NCBI RefSeq assembly: GCF_023952475.1 | Contig: NZ_JALHRX010000002.1 | Span: 434,001 to 498,000, forward strand | Origin: Cupriavidus sp. WGlv3 | Lineage (GTDB): Bacteria; Pseudomonadota; Gammaproteobacteria; Burkholderiales; Burkholderiaceae | Direction of reading: 5' to 3' | Length of the DNA stretch: 64,000 nt | In this document: one piece after another, positions 51,631 to 62,091 of the stretch | How the letters are laid out: every line of letters begins with the position of its first letter | Position numbering within the stretch: the first letter of the stretch is position 1 | The notes under the pieces: generated by a model | Told to the model about the DNA's origin: nothing | Database searches by the model: none | The model's input: the letters and a program-made list of their open reading frames with translations, nothing else | Translations under genes and position numbers: made by a program

Positions 51631-52806
51631 TTGCCGCGCAGGCGCGCGCCGCTATGGCAAGCCCCCACGCCAAAGGCTAGCATAGGAACTTCTCCCGGCA
51701 ACCCGCCACCTGCAACCCTCGATCGGCCGATTTCGGGCCAGCAACCCGTGCCAGTGACCGCCAGCACTTCGCGGCGCAGCAACGCCGCCTCCTCCAACCA
51801 CGGCGCCAACCACGCCGCCGGCACCGCGCCGGCCAGCGAACCCGCGCCGCGCCGTGCCGTGCCGTCGCAGGTGTCGCTGCTGTGGGAGAGCACCGCGCCT
51901 GCAATGCAGCGCCTGCTGGCGCAGATCGAGCGCGTCGCGCCCACCGATGTCACCATGCTGGCCGTGGGGGAAAGCGGCTCGGGCAAGGAGGTGGTGGCAC
52001 GCGCGGTGCATGAACGCAGCGCCCGCCGCAACGGCCCCTTCATTGCCGTCAACTGCGGCGCGATCCAGCCCACGCTGATCGAATCCGAACTGTTCGGCCA
52101 TGAAAAAGGCGGCTTTACCGGCGCCATCGAGCAGAAGGCGGGCTACTTCGAGCAGGCCCAGGGCGGCACGCTGTTTCTCGACGAAGTCACCGAGATGCCG
52201 CTGGAGATGCAGATCAAGCTGCTGCGCGTGCTGGAGGGCCGCACCTTCCACCGCGTCGGCGGCGATACGCTGATCGCCACCGACGTGCGCATCCTCGCGG
52301 CCACCAACCGCGACCCGGTGGAAGCCGTGCGCGGCGGCCAGCTGCGCGAGGACCTGCTGTACCGGCTGGCGGTGTTCCCCTTGCATATCCCGCCGCTGCG
52401 CGAGCGGCCCGACGATATCGTGCCGCTGGCACGCCACTTCCTGGCCGAGTACAACGCCATGGAGCGCACCGACAAGAGCTTCTCGGCAGGTTCGCTGGAC
52501 CGCCTGGTGCGCTACGACTGGCCCGGCAATGTGCGCGAGCTGAAGAACGCGGTCTACCGCGCCTTTATCCTCGCCGACAAGGTGGTGGAGATCGGCAACC
52601 CCAACCTCGCTTCGCAGGCGCCGCGGCCGACCACCGTCGACGGCGTGGTCAACGTGCGCGTCGGCACCACGCTGGCCGACACCCAGCGCGAGATCATCAT
52701 GGCGACGCTGGCGCGCTTCGACGGCGACAAGCGCCAGGCCGCGCGCGCCCTTGGCATCAGCCTGAAGACCCTCTACAACCGGCTCGACGCCTACCGCTCC
52801 TTGTGA
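51631..52806 (+). CDS. Receiver-less sigma-54 activator (AAA+/Fis)
   Basis: A protein of up to 391 residues. Residues 1-80 are Ala/Ser/Pro-rich and probably disordered, and no receiver or GAF sensor is present. The AAA+ domain has Walker A GESGSGKE (113-120), a contact loop GGFTGA (160-165) and LFLDE. A Fis-type HTH ends the protein ([24 protein letters not shown]). PspF-like proteins also lack receivers and are controlled by binding partners. The start is uncertain: TTG at 51631 or GTG at 51748/51754; no ATG precedes the AAA+ domain. A sigma-54 promoter precedes it. Its 3' end overlaps the convergent hybrid kinase by 16 bases. Confidence 0.85.
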   Translation: MPRRRAPLWQAPTPKASIGTSPGNPPPATLDRPISGQQPVPVTASTSRRSNAASSNHGANHAAGTAPASEPAPRRAVPSQVSLLWESTAPAMQRLLAQIERVAPTDVTMLAVGESGSGKEVVARAVHERSARRNGPFIAVNCGAIQPTLIESELFGHEKGGFTGAIEQKAGYFEQAQGGTLFLDEVTEMPLEMQIKLLRVLEGRTFHRVGGDTLIATDVRILAATNRDPVEAVRGGQLREDLLYRLAVFPLHIPPLRERPDDIVPLARHFLAEYNAMERTDKSFSAGSLDRLVRYDWPGNVRELKNAVYRAFILADKVVEIGNPNLASQAPRPTTVDGVVNVRVGTTLADTQREIIMATLARFDGDKRQAARALGISLKTLYNRLDAYRSL

Positions 52807-54806
52807 GGCGCCGCGGGTCTTGCCGGCACCGGCTCGGCCAGGGCCCGCGACAGGGTCTCGATCGACAGCGGCTTGGTCAGGTGCGCATCGAAGCCGGCCT
52901 GCCGGCTGCGGCGCTGGTCCTCGGCGGTGCCGCGCCCCGACAGCGCCAGGAACCGCACCGCTCGACCGCGCAGATCGTTGCGCAGCGCTTCCAGGACTTC
53001 ATAGCCCGACATGTCGGGCATCTGCAGATCGAGCAGCACGCAGTCGGGCCGGAACGCCGCGGCCACGCCGACCGCCTGCTGGCCGCTGTGCACCGCCTGG
53101 GCCTCGTGGCCAAGCAGGGTCAGCAGTTCGGCCATGCTGTCGGCGGAGTCGGCATTGTCATCGACCACCAGCACGCGCCGGCGCGGCGCCCTGCCCCGCG
53201 CCAGCGAGGCGGGCTCGGCCGGACGCGCGCTGGCGCGCGGCAGGATCACGGTGAAGGTACTGCCCTTGCCCGCGCCCGCGCTGTCGGCCTGGATCGCGCC
53301 GCCATGCGCTTCGAGGATGGCCTTGGCCAGCGCCAGGCCGATGCCCAGCCCGCTGCGGCTGCCGGCATCGCTTTCCTGCGTGAACAGGTTGAAGATCCGG
53401 TCCAGTGCCGTGGGTTCCAGCCCGCGGCCGGTATCCGACACCGCGGTGATCACGCGCTCGGCCTCCACGCTGACATGCACGCTGACGGTTCCCCCGCGCG
53501 GCGTGTACTTGGCGGCGTTGCTGAGCAGGTTCAGCAGCACCTGCCCGAGCCGCGCGGCATCGGCCCGCACAAACGGCGAGACCTCCGGCAGCGCCACCAC
53601 CAGTTGCTGGCCTGATGCTTCCAGCGTGGGACGGATCGCTTCCAGGCTGGTGGTGACCACCTCGTTGTATGACGACGGCGTCAGTTCCATCTTGAGCTTG
53701 CCGGCGGTCACGCGGCCCACGTCGAGCAGGTCGTTGACCAGCCGCTCCACCTGGCGCAGCTGGCGGTCGATGATCTCGGCGCAGCGGCGCACGCGCGGCC
53801 CGGTGTCGGGGGTCAGCACGATCACTTCGACGGCATTGCGCACCGGCGCCAGCGGGTTGCGCAGCTCGTGGGCGAGGATGGCGAGGAAGGACTGCAGGCG
53901 GCGATTGCCGGCATCGAGCATTTCCAGCCGCAGCGCATCGCTGAGGTCGCGCGCGGTCCACAGCAGGCCTTCGGGGCAACCGGCCGCGTCGCGCACCAGC
54001 ACCATGCGCGTGGCGCAGCGCACCACCGAGCCGTCCTTGCGCGCCAGCCGTTCTTCGCCAGCCCACTGGCCGCAGGCCCGTGCCGCCTCCAGCGCGGCCT
54101 GCGGGCGGCCCGCGGCGACACCCTGGCGGGTATAGAGCCAGGCCAGCGGCTGGCCCGCTGCCTCTTCGGCGGTATGGCCGGCAAGCGCGCGCGCGCCCGC
54201 GTTCCAGCTGCGGATGGTGCCGTCGAGCGAGAGTTCGCAGACCGCGGTGCAGGGCAGGTTGTCGGTCAGCAGGCGCAGCTTGTCGCCGGCCAGGCGCGCG
54301 TGGTCGGCGGCGGCCTGCTGCACCGTGGTGTCGCGGCACGACACGATAAAGCCGGCGCCCGATGCCCCCTCGGCAAGCGCGCCTGCTCCGGCTGGCGCAG
54401 CGGCGGGCGCGTCGGCGGCGTCGAGGCGCCGCAGCTCGCAGCTGGCGTGCAGCAGGCTGCCGTCGCGGCGCACGCGCCAGCCTTCGTCGCGCGCCTGGCC
54501 GGCCTGCGCGGCCGCGTCGAGCCATCGCTGCGGCAGGCCGGCGGCAACGTCCTCGGGACGGTGCAGCCGCGACAGATGGCTGCCGGCGATCTCGGCGGCG
54601 CTGTAGCCGAACAGCCGGCGCGCCGGTTCGGGCCACGCCACGATCACGCCGTGCGCGTCGAGCTCGAACACAGCGCAGTCCTGCACCGCGTCGAGCAGAC
54701 GCCGATACCGTTGCGCCAGTTGCGCAGCATCACCCTCCGTGGGCACGCCGCCAGAGGTTTCCAGGGGAGTCGAGCGAACTTCGGTTGCCGCTTGCAGCCC
54801 GGACAT
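52791..54806 (-). CDS. Hybrid histidine kinase, PAS-PAS-HisKA-HATPase-REC
   Basis: A 671-residue soluble hybrid kinase. Two PAS domains (about 33-160 and 178-290; [41 protein letters not shown]) precede the H-box [18 protein letters not shown] (His313). The ATPase boxes are intact (N-box [13 protein letters not shown]1 SDTGRGLE, G2 GLGIGLAL), and a C-terminal receiver has [12 protein letters not shown]. No membrane segment, so it senses a cytoplasmic signal. The start at 54806 ([10 protein letters not shown]) was chosen as the first ATG next to the first PAS domain. Its partner is unknown; the sigma-54 regulators next door are candidates. Confidence 0.9.
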   Translation of the reverse strand: MSGLQAATEVRSTPLETSGGVPTEGDAAQLAQRYRRLLDAVQDCAVFELDAHGVIVAWPEPARRLFGYSAAEIAGSHLSRLHRPEDVAAGLPQRWLDAAAQAGQARDEGWRVRRDGSLLHASCELRRLDAADAPAAAPAGAGALAEGASGAGFIVSCRDTTVQQAAADHARLAGDKLRLLTDNLPCTAVCELSLDGTIRSWNAGARALAGHTAEEAAGQPLAWLYTRQGVAAGRPQAALEAARACGQWAGEERLARKDGSVVRCATRMVLVRDAAGCPEGLLWTARDLSDALRLEMLDAGNRRLQSFLAILAHELRNPLAPVRNAVEVIVLTPDTGPRVRRCAEIIDRQLRQVERLVNDLLDVGRVTAGKLKMELTPSSYNEVVTTSLEAIRPTLEASGQQLVVALPEVSPFVRADAARLGQVLLNLLSNAAKYTPRGGTVSVHVSVEAERVITAVSDTGRGLEPTALDRIFNLFTQESDAGSRSGLGIGLALAKAILEAHGGAIQADSAGAGKGSTFTVILPRASARPAEPASLARGRAPRRRVLVVDDNADSADSMAELLTLLGHEAQAVHSGQQAVGVAAAFRPDCVLLDLQMPDMSGYEVLEALRNDLRGRAVRFLALSGRGTAEDQRRSRQAGFDAHLTKPLSIETLSRALAEPVPARPAAPHKER

Positions 54807-55055
54807 GAGCACCTTGGGTAGAGGTTGGATCGACGGCGACCTGGACGGCGCGGCATGCCGCCAGCGGCCCATGTCGCCGCACAGGGCCAAATGCCCGCGA
54901 GCGCGGGCATTCCAGTCAATGATAGGCGCTCGCGGCCCATGCGCCACCCGATATGGCGGCGCAGTGTGCGCGGCACCCGTTCTGGAGGAAGGGGATCGAC
55001 GGCCGGCCGCACGCATGCCGTCTCTGGCAGCGCGCGGCGCGGGCGCCGGTGGGCG

Positions 55056-56060
55056 CTAGCGGCGGCGCAGCTGGACCATCGCCGCGAGAGCGGCCGAGGC
55101 CCCGACCACCAGCGCGGTGGTCAGCATGGGGTAGCGCGCGGTGGTGGTGTACGGGCAGGAATGCAGTGCGGCATGCGTGCCGGTGCGCTCCTGCAGGCCG
55201 CTGCCGCTGCCGTAGAGCGCGTTGTCCTCGAGCGGGCCGGCCGGATGGCGGGTCTGCTGGGCGCGGCCCATGAAGCGGCGCATGAAGCGGTCGAAGGTGT
55301 GCGGCGCATGGTACGCGGCGGCCGAGAAGGCCTTGGCCGCGGCACCCACGAACAGTTCGCGGCGCGGATTTTCCGCGGCGAACAGGATCGCGTCGGCGGC
55401 CAGGGCCGGGTCGTACAGCGGCGGCGGCAGGCGCGGCTCGACGTCGAGGAAGTTCTTGGCGTGCATGGCCAGCGGGGTTTCCAGGCCGGCGGGCTTGATC
55501 AGCGTCACGCTGACCGGGGCCTGCTCCTGCTCCAGCTCCAGCCGCAGCGAATCGGTGAAGCCCTTGATCGCATGCTGCGAGGCCGAGTAGGCGCTCTGCA
55601 GCGGCATCGGGCCGTCGGCGGCCTCGCTGCCCATGTTGATGATGGCGCCGCCATGCTCGCGCAGGTGCGCCGCGGCCGCCAGCGAGCCATGCACGGTGCC
55701 CCAGTAGTTGGTATCGAACAGCCGCCGCTGGTCCTCCAGCGGCACATCGCAATGGCGCCCGAAGATAGTCACGCCGGCGTTGTTGATCCAGGTGTCGAAG
55801 CCGCCGAAGCGCTCGATCGCGGCATGCGCCACCTTGCCGATCTCATCGTGCCGGCCGACATCCGCCACCACCGTGATCACTTCGGTGCCCTGCTCGCGCA
55901 GCTCTTCCGCCAGCTGGTGCAGCGACCCCTCGCTGCGCGCCACCAGCACCAGGCGTGCGCCCTGCTGCGCCGCCTTGCGCGCGGTGACCAGCCCAACGCC
56001 GCTGCTGGCGCCGGTCAGCACAATGACCTGCGAGCTGATTCTCTTCAAGGTGGGTTTCAT
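55056..56060 (-). CDS. Short-chain dehydrogenase with C-terminal membrane segment
   Basis: A 334-residue SDR. Cofactor loop VIVLTGASSGVGLVTARKA, NNAG motif (TWINNAGVTIFG), Ser in INMGSEAADG and catalytic YSASQHA (YxxxK variant, with the Lys position occupied by Gln-His-Ala, so the canonical Lys is not where expected; KGF follows). After residue 230 come a membrane-facing region and a final hydrophobic helix (MLTTALVVGASAALAAMVQL) ending in RRR, a tail anchor. This resembles SDRs associated with lipid metabolism. Substrate unknown. Confidence 0.85.
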   Translation of the reverse strand: MKPTLKRISSQVIVLTGASSGVGLVTARKAAQQGARLVLVARSEGSLHQLAEELREQGTEVITVVADVGRHDEIGKVAHAAIERFGGFDTWINNAGVTIFGRHCDVPLEDQRRLFDTNYWGTVHGSLAAAAHLREHGGAIINMGSEAADGPMPLQSAYSASQHAIKGFTDSLRLELEQEQAPVSVTLIKPAGLETPLAMHAKNFLDVEPRLPPPLYDPALAADAILFAAENPRRELFVGAAAKAFSAAAYHAPHTFDRFMRRFMGRAQQTRHPAGPLEDNALYGSGSGLQERTGTHAALHSCPYTTTARYPMLTTALVVGASAALAAMVQLRRR

Positions 56061-56350
56061 CTGCCGCTTCCTCCAGGGGGAGGCCCGGCCCGGCGCCGGG
56101 CGTATCGGTGGGAAGTCGCAAGGAGCGTTCCCGTCGCGGACCCGCCGTGACCGCGGCGGCGGGGCATGGCGTCCACGGCAGATTTACAACGCCTGGTAAG
56201 AACCACATGGCGCCGGGGGCGCATCGCGGCGATGGCCGCTGCCGTTCAGTTCCTGGTGGCCCCGCTACGTGCGGTATGTAGGACGGGCGCCGATTTCAGC
56301 GCGGCCATGTGCTGCCTAAGCTGGATGCATCCACGCAACCGGCGACCGCC

Positions 56351-59161
56351 ATGGCCAAGACCACTTCGCAGGACTCGCGCGCGCCGCGCGCCGCTGGCAA
56401 GCGTGCGGCGAAGCCTGCCGCCCGGACGGGCAGCAAGCCCGCCAGGACGACCTCGGCTAAGCCCGCCACCAAGCCCGGCACCAAGCGCACCGCAAGCGCC
56501 CGCCCCGCGGCGCGCGGCGCGGCATCGGCCCCAGGCACGCCCGTGGCGCTCGAAAAATACCGCCGCATGCGCGACTTCGGCGCCACACCCGAGCCCAGCG
56601 GCGCCGCTGACCGCGCCGCACCGCGCAAGCGCGCGGCGGCGTTGTCTTTCGTGATCCAGAAGCATGCGGCACGGCGGCTGCACTACGATTTCCGGCTCGA
56701 GCTGGGCGGCACGCTCAAGAGCTGGGCCGTGCCCAAGGGCCCCAGCCTGGACCCCGCCGACAAGCGCATGGCGGTCCATGTGGAAGACCATCCGATGGAC
56801 TACGCTGGCTTCGAGGGCGTGATTCCCGCCGGGCACTATGGCGCCGGCACGGTGATCGTCTGGGACCGCGGCACCTGGGTTCCGGTGGGCGACCCGGAGG
56901 CCGGCTACCGCAGCGGCAAGCTCAAGTTCGAGCTGCGCGGCGAAAAGCTGCACGGGCACTGGACCCTGGTGCGCATGCACGGCAGCCGGCAGAAGGAGCA
57001 GGACGCCTGGCTGTTGATCAAGGAACGCGACGACGCCGCGGTGCCGGCGTCGGAGTTCGACGTGGTCGAGGCGTTGCCCGACAGCGTGCTGGGCGGCACC
57101 CAGCGCAAGCCCGCGGCCAGGCGCGCCGGCGCCGCCAAGGCGTCCGCGGCAGCCGCGGCGGCCGAAGCCCCTGCACCGGCAGCGCCTGATGCCATCCGCG
57201 CGTTGAAGCCGCCGCCCGGCGCAACGCGCGCCGCGCTGCCGCTGGCGCTGGCGCCGCAACTGGCGACGCTGGTCGAGAAACCGCCTCCCGACGCCGCGGC
57301 CTGGCGCTACGAGATCAAGTTTGACGGCTACCGGCTGCTGGCGCGTGTCGATGGCAAGGATGTGCGGCTGTTCACGCGCCAGGGCCACGACTGGACCAGC
57401 AAGCTGCGCGCGCTGGCCCGTGATGTCGGCGCGCTGGGCCTGCCCGACGGCTGGCTCGACGGCGAGATCGTGGTGCTCGGCAAGCACGGCGAGACCGACT
57501 TCCAGGCCTTGCAGAATGCCTTCGATACCTCGCGCGTCGAAGCCATCCAGTACTTTGTCTTCGACCTGCCCTACTTCGCCGGCCATGACCTGCGCAAGGT
57601 GCCGCTGGGGCAGCGCCGCGCGCTGCTGCGCCGGATCTTCGAGCACAACGCCTCGCCGCGCCTGCAGTTCAGCGAAGACTTCGAAGCCAGTGCCGGCGAC
57701 ATGCTGGACGCGGCGTGCCGCATGAAGCTGGAAGGCGTGATCGGCAAGCGCGCGGACTCTGGCTACGTCAGCGCGCGCAGCAATACGTGGATCAAGCTCA
57801 AATGCACCTTGCGCCAGGAATTCGTGGTGGCGGGCTTCACCGATCCCAAGGGCAGCCGCAATGGCATCGGCTCGCTGCTGCTGGGCGTGCACGACAGCGG
57901 CGGGCGCCTGCGCTACGCGGGCAATGTCGGCACCGGCTTCGACACCCGCACGCTCGACGAGCTGCGCGCGCAACTGGATGCGCTGCGTGCCGATGCGTCG
58001 CCCTTCCACACGGTGCCGGCTGGCGTGCGCGGGCATTGGGTCAAGCCCAAACTTGTGGCCGAAGTTTCCTTCGGTAGTTGGACCCGCGAAGGCCGGGTGC
58101 GCCATGCGGTGTTCCATGGCCTGCGCACCGACAAGCCCGCCGGCGCGGTCTCGGTGGAGCAGCCGGCGGCGCCCGCCGGCAAAGGCAAGGCGGCAGCCAC
58201 GACGCGGGACCAGCCAGCAAGCAGGCCTGAGTCCAGGTCAAAGGCGGGTGCGGCCAAGCGCCAGACCGCGGTGGGCGGCAAGGTCTCGATCAGCCACGCC
58301 GAGCGCGTGATCGACGCCGAGTCGGGCCTGACCAAGGGCGAACTGGTGCGCTACTACGAACGCGCCGCGCCGCTGATGCTGCCGCACCTGCGCGGGCGCC
58401 CGATCGCGATGGTGCGCGCGCCCTCGGGGGTGGGCGGCGAGCAGTTCTTCCAGCGCCACAGCGACACGCTGCGCGTGGAGGGCCTCAATGTGCTGGACCC
58501 GGGCCTGTGGCCCGGACACCCCGCACTGCTGGAGATCGCCTCGGCCGAGGCGCTGGTCGCGGCGGCGCAGCTCAACGTGGTCGAATTCCACACCTGGAAT
58601 GCGAGCAAGCGCAGCATCGACCGGCCCAACCGCATCATCTTCGACCTCGACCCCGGCGAGGGCGTACCCTGGGCGCAGGTGCAGGAAGCGGCCGCACTGA
58701 TGAAGGCGCTGCTGGACGAGCTCGGGCTGGCCAGCTTCCTCAAGACCAGCGGCGGCAAGGGCCTGCACGTGGTGGTGCCGGTGACGCCGCGCGCGGGCTG
58801 GGACGAGCTGAAGGATTTCGCGCGCGACGTGGTGCTGCACGCGGCCGCGACGCTGCCGCAGCGCTTCGTCGCCAAGAGTGGCGCGCGCAACCGGATCGGC
58901 AAGATTTTCATCGATTACCTGCGCAACGGCATGGGCGCCACCACGGTGGCGGCATTCTCGGCGCGCGCACGGCCCGGGCTGGGGGTATCGATTCCGGTGG
59001 CGTGGGAGGAACTGGACGCACTGACCAGCGCCGCGCAGTGGACTGTCGCCAACGTCGAAGCGCGGCTGGACGCGCTCGAAGCGGCCGACCCGTGGGCGGA
59101 CTACGCCGGCACCCGGCAGGCCATCACGCGCGCCGCGGCACGCCTGGCGCGCGCCGGATAG
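56351..59161 (+). CDS. ligD: Multidomain ATP-dependent DNA ligase LigD (NHEJ)
   Basis: A 936-residue end-joining enzyme with domains in the order phosphoesterase (about 75-250; His105 in IQKHAARRLHYDFRLELGG), ATP-dependent ligase (about 285-600; nucleotidyl Lys323 in YEIKFDGYR, then the OB fold) and primase/polymerase (about 640-930; metal Asp pair in IIFDLDPGEG, KTSGGKGLHVVVPV). Lys/Ala/Pro-rich linkers separate the domains. It repairs double-strand breaks with Ku. The ATG at 56351 gives a short basic leader; a start at 56309 is possible. Its partner gene ku is at 62251. Confidence 0.96.
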   Translation: MAKTTSQDSRAPRAAGKRAAKPAARTGSKPARTTSAKPATKPGTKRTASARPAARGAASAPGTPVALEKYRRMRDFGATPEPSGAADRAAPRKRAAALSFVIQKHAARRLHYDFRLELGGTLKSWAVPKGPSLDPADKRMAVHVEDHPMDYAGFEGVIPAGHYGAGTVIVWDRGTWVPVGDPEAGYRSGKLKFELRGEKLHGHWTLVRMHGSRQKEQDAWLLIKERDDAAVPASEFDVVEALPDSVLGGTQRKPAARRAGAAKASAAAAAAEAPAPAAPDAIRALKPPPGATRAALPLALAPQLATLVEKPPPDAAAWRYEIKFDGYRLLARVDGKDVRLFTRQGHDWTSKLRALARDVGALGLPDGWLDGEIVVLGKHGETDFQALQNAFDTSRVEAIQYFVFDLPYFAGHDLRKVPLGQRRALLRRIFEHNASPRLQFSEDFEASAGDMLDAACRMKLEGVIGKRADSGYVSARSNTWIKLKCTLRQEFVVAGFTDPKGSRNGIGSLLLGVHDSGGRLRYAGNVGTGFDTRTLDELRAQLDALRADASPFHTVPAGVRGHWVKPKLVAEVSFGSWTREGRVRHAVFHGLRTDKPAGAVSVEQPAAPAGKGKAAATTRDQPASRPESRSKAGAAKRQTAVGGKVSISHAERVIDAESGLTKGELVRYYERAAPLMLPHLRGRPIAMVRAPSGVGGEQFFQRHSDTLRVEGLNVLDPGLWPGHPALLEIASAEALVAAAQLNVVEFHTWNASKRSIDRPNRIIFDLDPGEGVPWAQVQEAAALMKALLDELGLASFLKTSGGKGLHVVVPVTPRAGWDELKDFARDVVLHAAATLPQRFVAKSGARNRIGKIFIDYLRNGMGATTVAAFSARARPGLGVSIPVAWEELDALTSAAQWTVANVEARLDALEAADPWADYAGTRQAITRAAARLARAG

Positions 59162-59179
59162 CCCCCTGCGCCGGGGGCT
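59160..59179 (+). terminator. Short hairpin at the end of ligD
   Basis: AGCCCCC / GGGGGCT with a 6-base loop overlaps the ligD stop codon. No T tract follows, so terminator activity is doubtful. Confidence 0.3.
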
Positions 59180-59290
59180 GTCGTGGCCCCTGGCCGGCGG
59201 CACATTTCTTGCCCCTTGGTGACGAGCGTGTCCCGGCGATTTCCATGTTGCGAAGCACGCCAGGACGGCAACACCCCACGGAGACAGACC

Positions 59291-59692
59291 ATGGCCCCAC
59301 TCAAGATTCTCGCCAACCTGCGCGCCGCCGGCAGCACCGGCGCGGCCTCGCGCAACCGCCGCGGCCTGCGCCGCCTGCTGGTGTCCTGCGCCATGCTGTC
59401 CTGCGCGGCCGCACCGGTGCAGGCCAAGCTGCCCCCGCCCACGCCCGAGCAGCAGCAGGCAGCCGAAGCCAAGAAGGCCAAGGAAGCCGAAACTGCCAAG
59501 CAACAGGCGGACGCGCTGGCCGTGGTGCAGGACCGCATTGCCGCGCGCTTTGGCAAGGGCACCGATTACAAGGGCTGGACCGAGCCGGGCAAGATTCCGC
59601 AGAAGGCCGCCGAAGCGCCTCGCTCCACCGGCCCGCAAGGCGGCACCTCACCCAGCGCCGAGGCCCACAGCGGCGAGGCGGCGCGCCGCTAG
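59291..59692 (+). CDS. Small exported protein of unknown function
   Basis: A 133-residue protein. A basic n-region and hydrophobic stretch (RRLLVSCAMLSCAAAPVQA, about residues 28-46) form a signal peptide. The mature part is a Lys/Ala/Glu-rich helix (EQQQAAEAKKAKEAETAKQQADALAVVQ) and a disordered Pro/Gly tail with the short motif YKGWTEPGKIP. No known domain. The ATG at 59291 is preceded by GGAGACAG. It lies alone between ligD and the hybrid kinase. Confidence 0.65.
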   Translation: MAPLKILANLRAAGSTGAASRNRRGLRRLLVSCAMLSCAAAPVQAKLPPPTPEQQQAAEAKKAKEAETAKQQADALAVVQDRIAARFGKGTDYKGWTEPGKIPQKAAEAPRSTGPQGGTSPSAEAHSGEAARR

Positions 59693-60005
59693 CCGCACGC
59701 ACGCCGGTCCGGACGGCGGCATGCCGCCCGTGCCCGCCCCGCTGTCCGCAACGTTGCCCAGCCGGCACGCGTCTTGCCACTGCGAAGCGGAACGGCCCGC
59801 GCAAGACACCGCGGCCACGTTGATCAACAAGGGGGACGGCGATGATCTGGGGGATGGGGGATTGCAGGATTTTCAAAGGCAGTACGGGCCACCGTGGTAA
59901 TCCTTACACGCGGTGCGCGCGGACCAGCGCGCTTTTACACGGCGCGGGCGCGCGGTGCTGCCCGTCATCGCGCGTTCGCGCCGGTGCGCCGCGCGGGGTG
60001 CAGCC
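59693..60005. other. Intergenic region upstream of a hybrid kinase
   Basis: These 313 bases include GTAATCCTTAC (59897-59907), a perfect GTAA-N3-TTAC inverted repeat shared with the promoter regions of other genes here. An in-frame extension of the kinase gene to 59913 exists but adds only Arg-rich sequence. No other element was recognised. Confidence 0.4.
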
Positions 60006-62036
60006 ATGAAGCCGCAAGCCAACCGCGCCCCGTTGATCCTGAACGTCGAGGATCGCGAAGGACCGCGCTACGTCAAGAGCCGCATCCTGCATCGCGGCGG
60101 CTTTTCCGTGATCGAGGCCGTCACCGGCCATTCGGCGTTGTCGCTGGTACGCCAGCACGCGCCGTCGCTGGTGCTGCTGTCGGCCAGGTTGCCGGACATC
60201 AGTGGCCTGGAAGTGTGCCGCCTGCTGAAAGAAGATCCTCAGACGGCGCGCACGCTGGTGCTGCTGACCTCGCCCGGGCTGGCCCAGTCGCGCCAGCGGG
60301 TGGAGGCGCTGAACTGCGGCGCCGACGGCTACCTGGTGGAACCCGCCGAACCCGAGGAACTGCTGTCCAGCATCCAGGCGCTGCTGCGCCTGCGCGGTGC
60401 CGAAGACGCCTTCCACCGTACCTCGCGCGCCCTGCACGAGCATGAAGACATGTTCCGCCAGCTCGCCGAATCGCTGGCCGACGTGGTGTGGATCCTGGAT
60501 CCGTCGACGCGGCGGCTGCTGTTTGCCAGTTCGTCGCTGGTGACGGTGTGCGGGCACTCCGCTGAGCAGCTGATGGACAACCCGCGCCTGTGCCTGGAGC
60601 GCGTGGCCCCGTCCGACCGCGCACGCGTGGAAGCGGCTGTGGAAAGCATGCTGCGCGACGGCAGCATGGACATTGAGTTCGCACTGACCCTGCCCAGCGG
60701 CGAGCCGCGCGAAGTCCGCGCGCGCGCCTTCCCCATGCGCAGCCGCGGCGGCGCCGACGACAGCGACGGCGCTGCTGCCGGTGGTCCGCCGCTGCGCATT
60801 GCCGGGATCTGCCAGGACGTGACGCTGCAGAACCGCGCCGGGCGCACATTGCGCGACGAGGAACGGCGCAAGGACCAGTTCCTGGCGATGCTGGCGCATG
60901 AGCTGCGCAACCCGCTGGCGCCGCTGCGCAGCGCCGCCGACCTGCTGCAGCAGCTCGCGCCCACGCGCGAAGACATGTTCCGCGCGCGCGACATCATTGG
61001 ACGGCAGGTGCATCACCTGACCCGGCTGGTCGACGAACTGCTCGATATCTCGCGCTTCAACCAGGGCCGCATCACGCTGCGGCAAGACCTGGTGGAGTTG
61101 CGCACCGCGCTCAATACCGCGGTGGAAGCGGTGCGTCCGGTGCTGGACGCTTACCGGCACACGCTGCGGCTGTCGCTGCCCGAACAGCCCCTGCCGGTGC
61201 GCGGCGACCTGGTGCGCCTGACGCAGATCTTCAGCAACCTGCTGCAGAACGCGGCTGCGTATACCCCGGCCGGCGGCGTGATCTCGGTCGAAGCCGGCTT
61301 CGACGACAGCGCGCGGGAGAACGTGCCGGACGCGGTCTCCGGCGGGCAGGTCACGGTACGCGTGCGCGACAACGGCACCGGCCTGTCCGTGGCGCTGCAG
61401 CGGCAACTGTTCGATCCGCTGGCCCCGCCCGGCCCGGCCCGCGACAGCGATGCCCCCACCGAGGCGCCGCACAGCGCCTTCCCGCATGACGGGCCGGGCA
61501 TCGGCCTGACGCTGGTGCAAAAGCTGGTGCAGCTGCACGGCGGCACCATCCGCGCCTTCAGCGCCGGCCCCGGCCAGGGCAGCACCTTCACCGTGACGCT
61601 GCCGGTCGAGCCCTGGCAGAACTGGCATCCCGGTTCCGGCAAGGCCGACCCGCGGCGCAACGTGCCGCGCCGCATCCTGGTGGTGGACGACAACGTCGAC
61701 GCGCTCGAGGCCATGACGATGGCGCTGCAGGCGATGGGGCATACGGTGGTGACCGCGCCCGACGGCCCCAGCGCGCTGGCGCGCGCCAGCGCTGCGCGCC
61801 CGGACCTGGTGCTGCTGGACCTCGGCATGCCGGCCATGGACGGCTTCGAAACCGTGCGCCGGCTGCGCGCGCTGCCCGAACTGCGCGGCGCCAGACTGGT
61901 CGCGCTGACCGGCTTCGGCCAGCCCGAGGACCGCCGCCGCGCACTGGCCGCGGGCTTCGACCAGCACCTGGTCAAGCCCGCCGACCTGGACGCGCTGACG
62001 CGGCTGCTGGATGAGCTGGACCAGGAGCGCGCCTAG
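60006..62036 (+). CDS. Hybrid histidine kinase, pseudo-REC-PAS-HisKA-HATPase-REC
   Basis: A 676-residue soluble hybrid. The N-terminal receiver-like domain (about 8-125) has Ser59 where the phospho-acceptor Asp should be (LVLLSARLPDISG), so it cannot be phosphorylated there. A PAS domain (about 150-280), H-box [16 protein letters not shown] (His298), N-box FSNLLQNAAAYTP, G1 DNGTGL and G2 GPGIGLTLV follow, then a C-terminal receiver with intact VLLDLGMPAMDG. It lies between ligD and ku. ATG 60006 was preferred because residues before it are Arg-rich junk. Confidence 0.88.
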   Translation: MKPQANRAPLILNVEDREGPRYVKSRILHRGGFSVIEAVTGHSALSLVRQHAPSLVLLSARLPDISGLEVCRLLKEDPQTARTLVLLTSPGLAQSRQRVEALNCGADGYLVEPAEPEELLSSIQALLRLRGAEDAFHRTSRALHEHEDMFRQLAESLADVVWILDPSTRRLLFASSSLVTVCGHSAEQLMDNPRLCLERVAPSDRARVEAAVESMLRDGSMDIEFALTLPSGEPREVRARAFPMRSRGGADDSDGAAAGGPPLRIAGICQDVTLQNRAGRTLRDEERRKDQFLAMLAHELRNPLAPLRSAADLLQQLAPTREDMFRARDIIGRQVHHLTRLVDELLDISRFNQGRITLRQDLVELRTALNTAVEAVRPVLDAYRHTLRLSLPEQPLPVRGDLVRLTQIFSNLLQNAAAYTPAGGVISVEAGFDDSARENVPDAVSGGQVTVRVRDNGTGLSVALQRQLFDPLAPPGPARDSDAPTEAPHSAFPHDGPGIGLTLVQKLVQLHGGTIRAFSAGPGQGSTFTVTLPVEPWQNWHPGSGKADPRRNVPRRILVVDDNVDALEAMTMALQAMGHTVVTAPDGPSALARASAARPDLVLLDLGMPAMDGFETVRRLRALPELRGARLVALTGFGQPEDRRRALAAGFDQHLVKPADLDALTRLLDELDQERA

Positions 62037-62091
62037 CGCCCTGCCAGCGCCGGCCGGAGCCTTCACCCGAGGATTCAACAAGGAGCTATCC

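Noticed and set aside
56246..58117. A 623-codon minus-strand frame opposite ligD
   Set aside because: ligD shows all catalytic motifs on the plus strand and the opposite frame has no recognisable domain.
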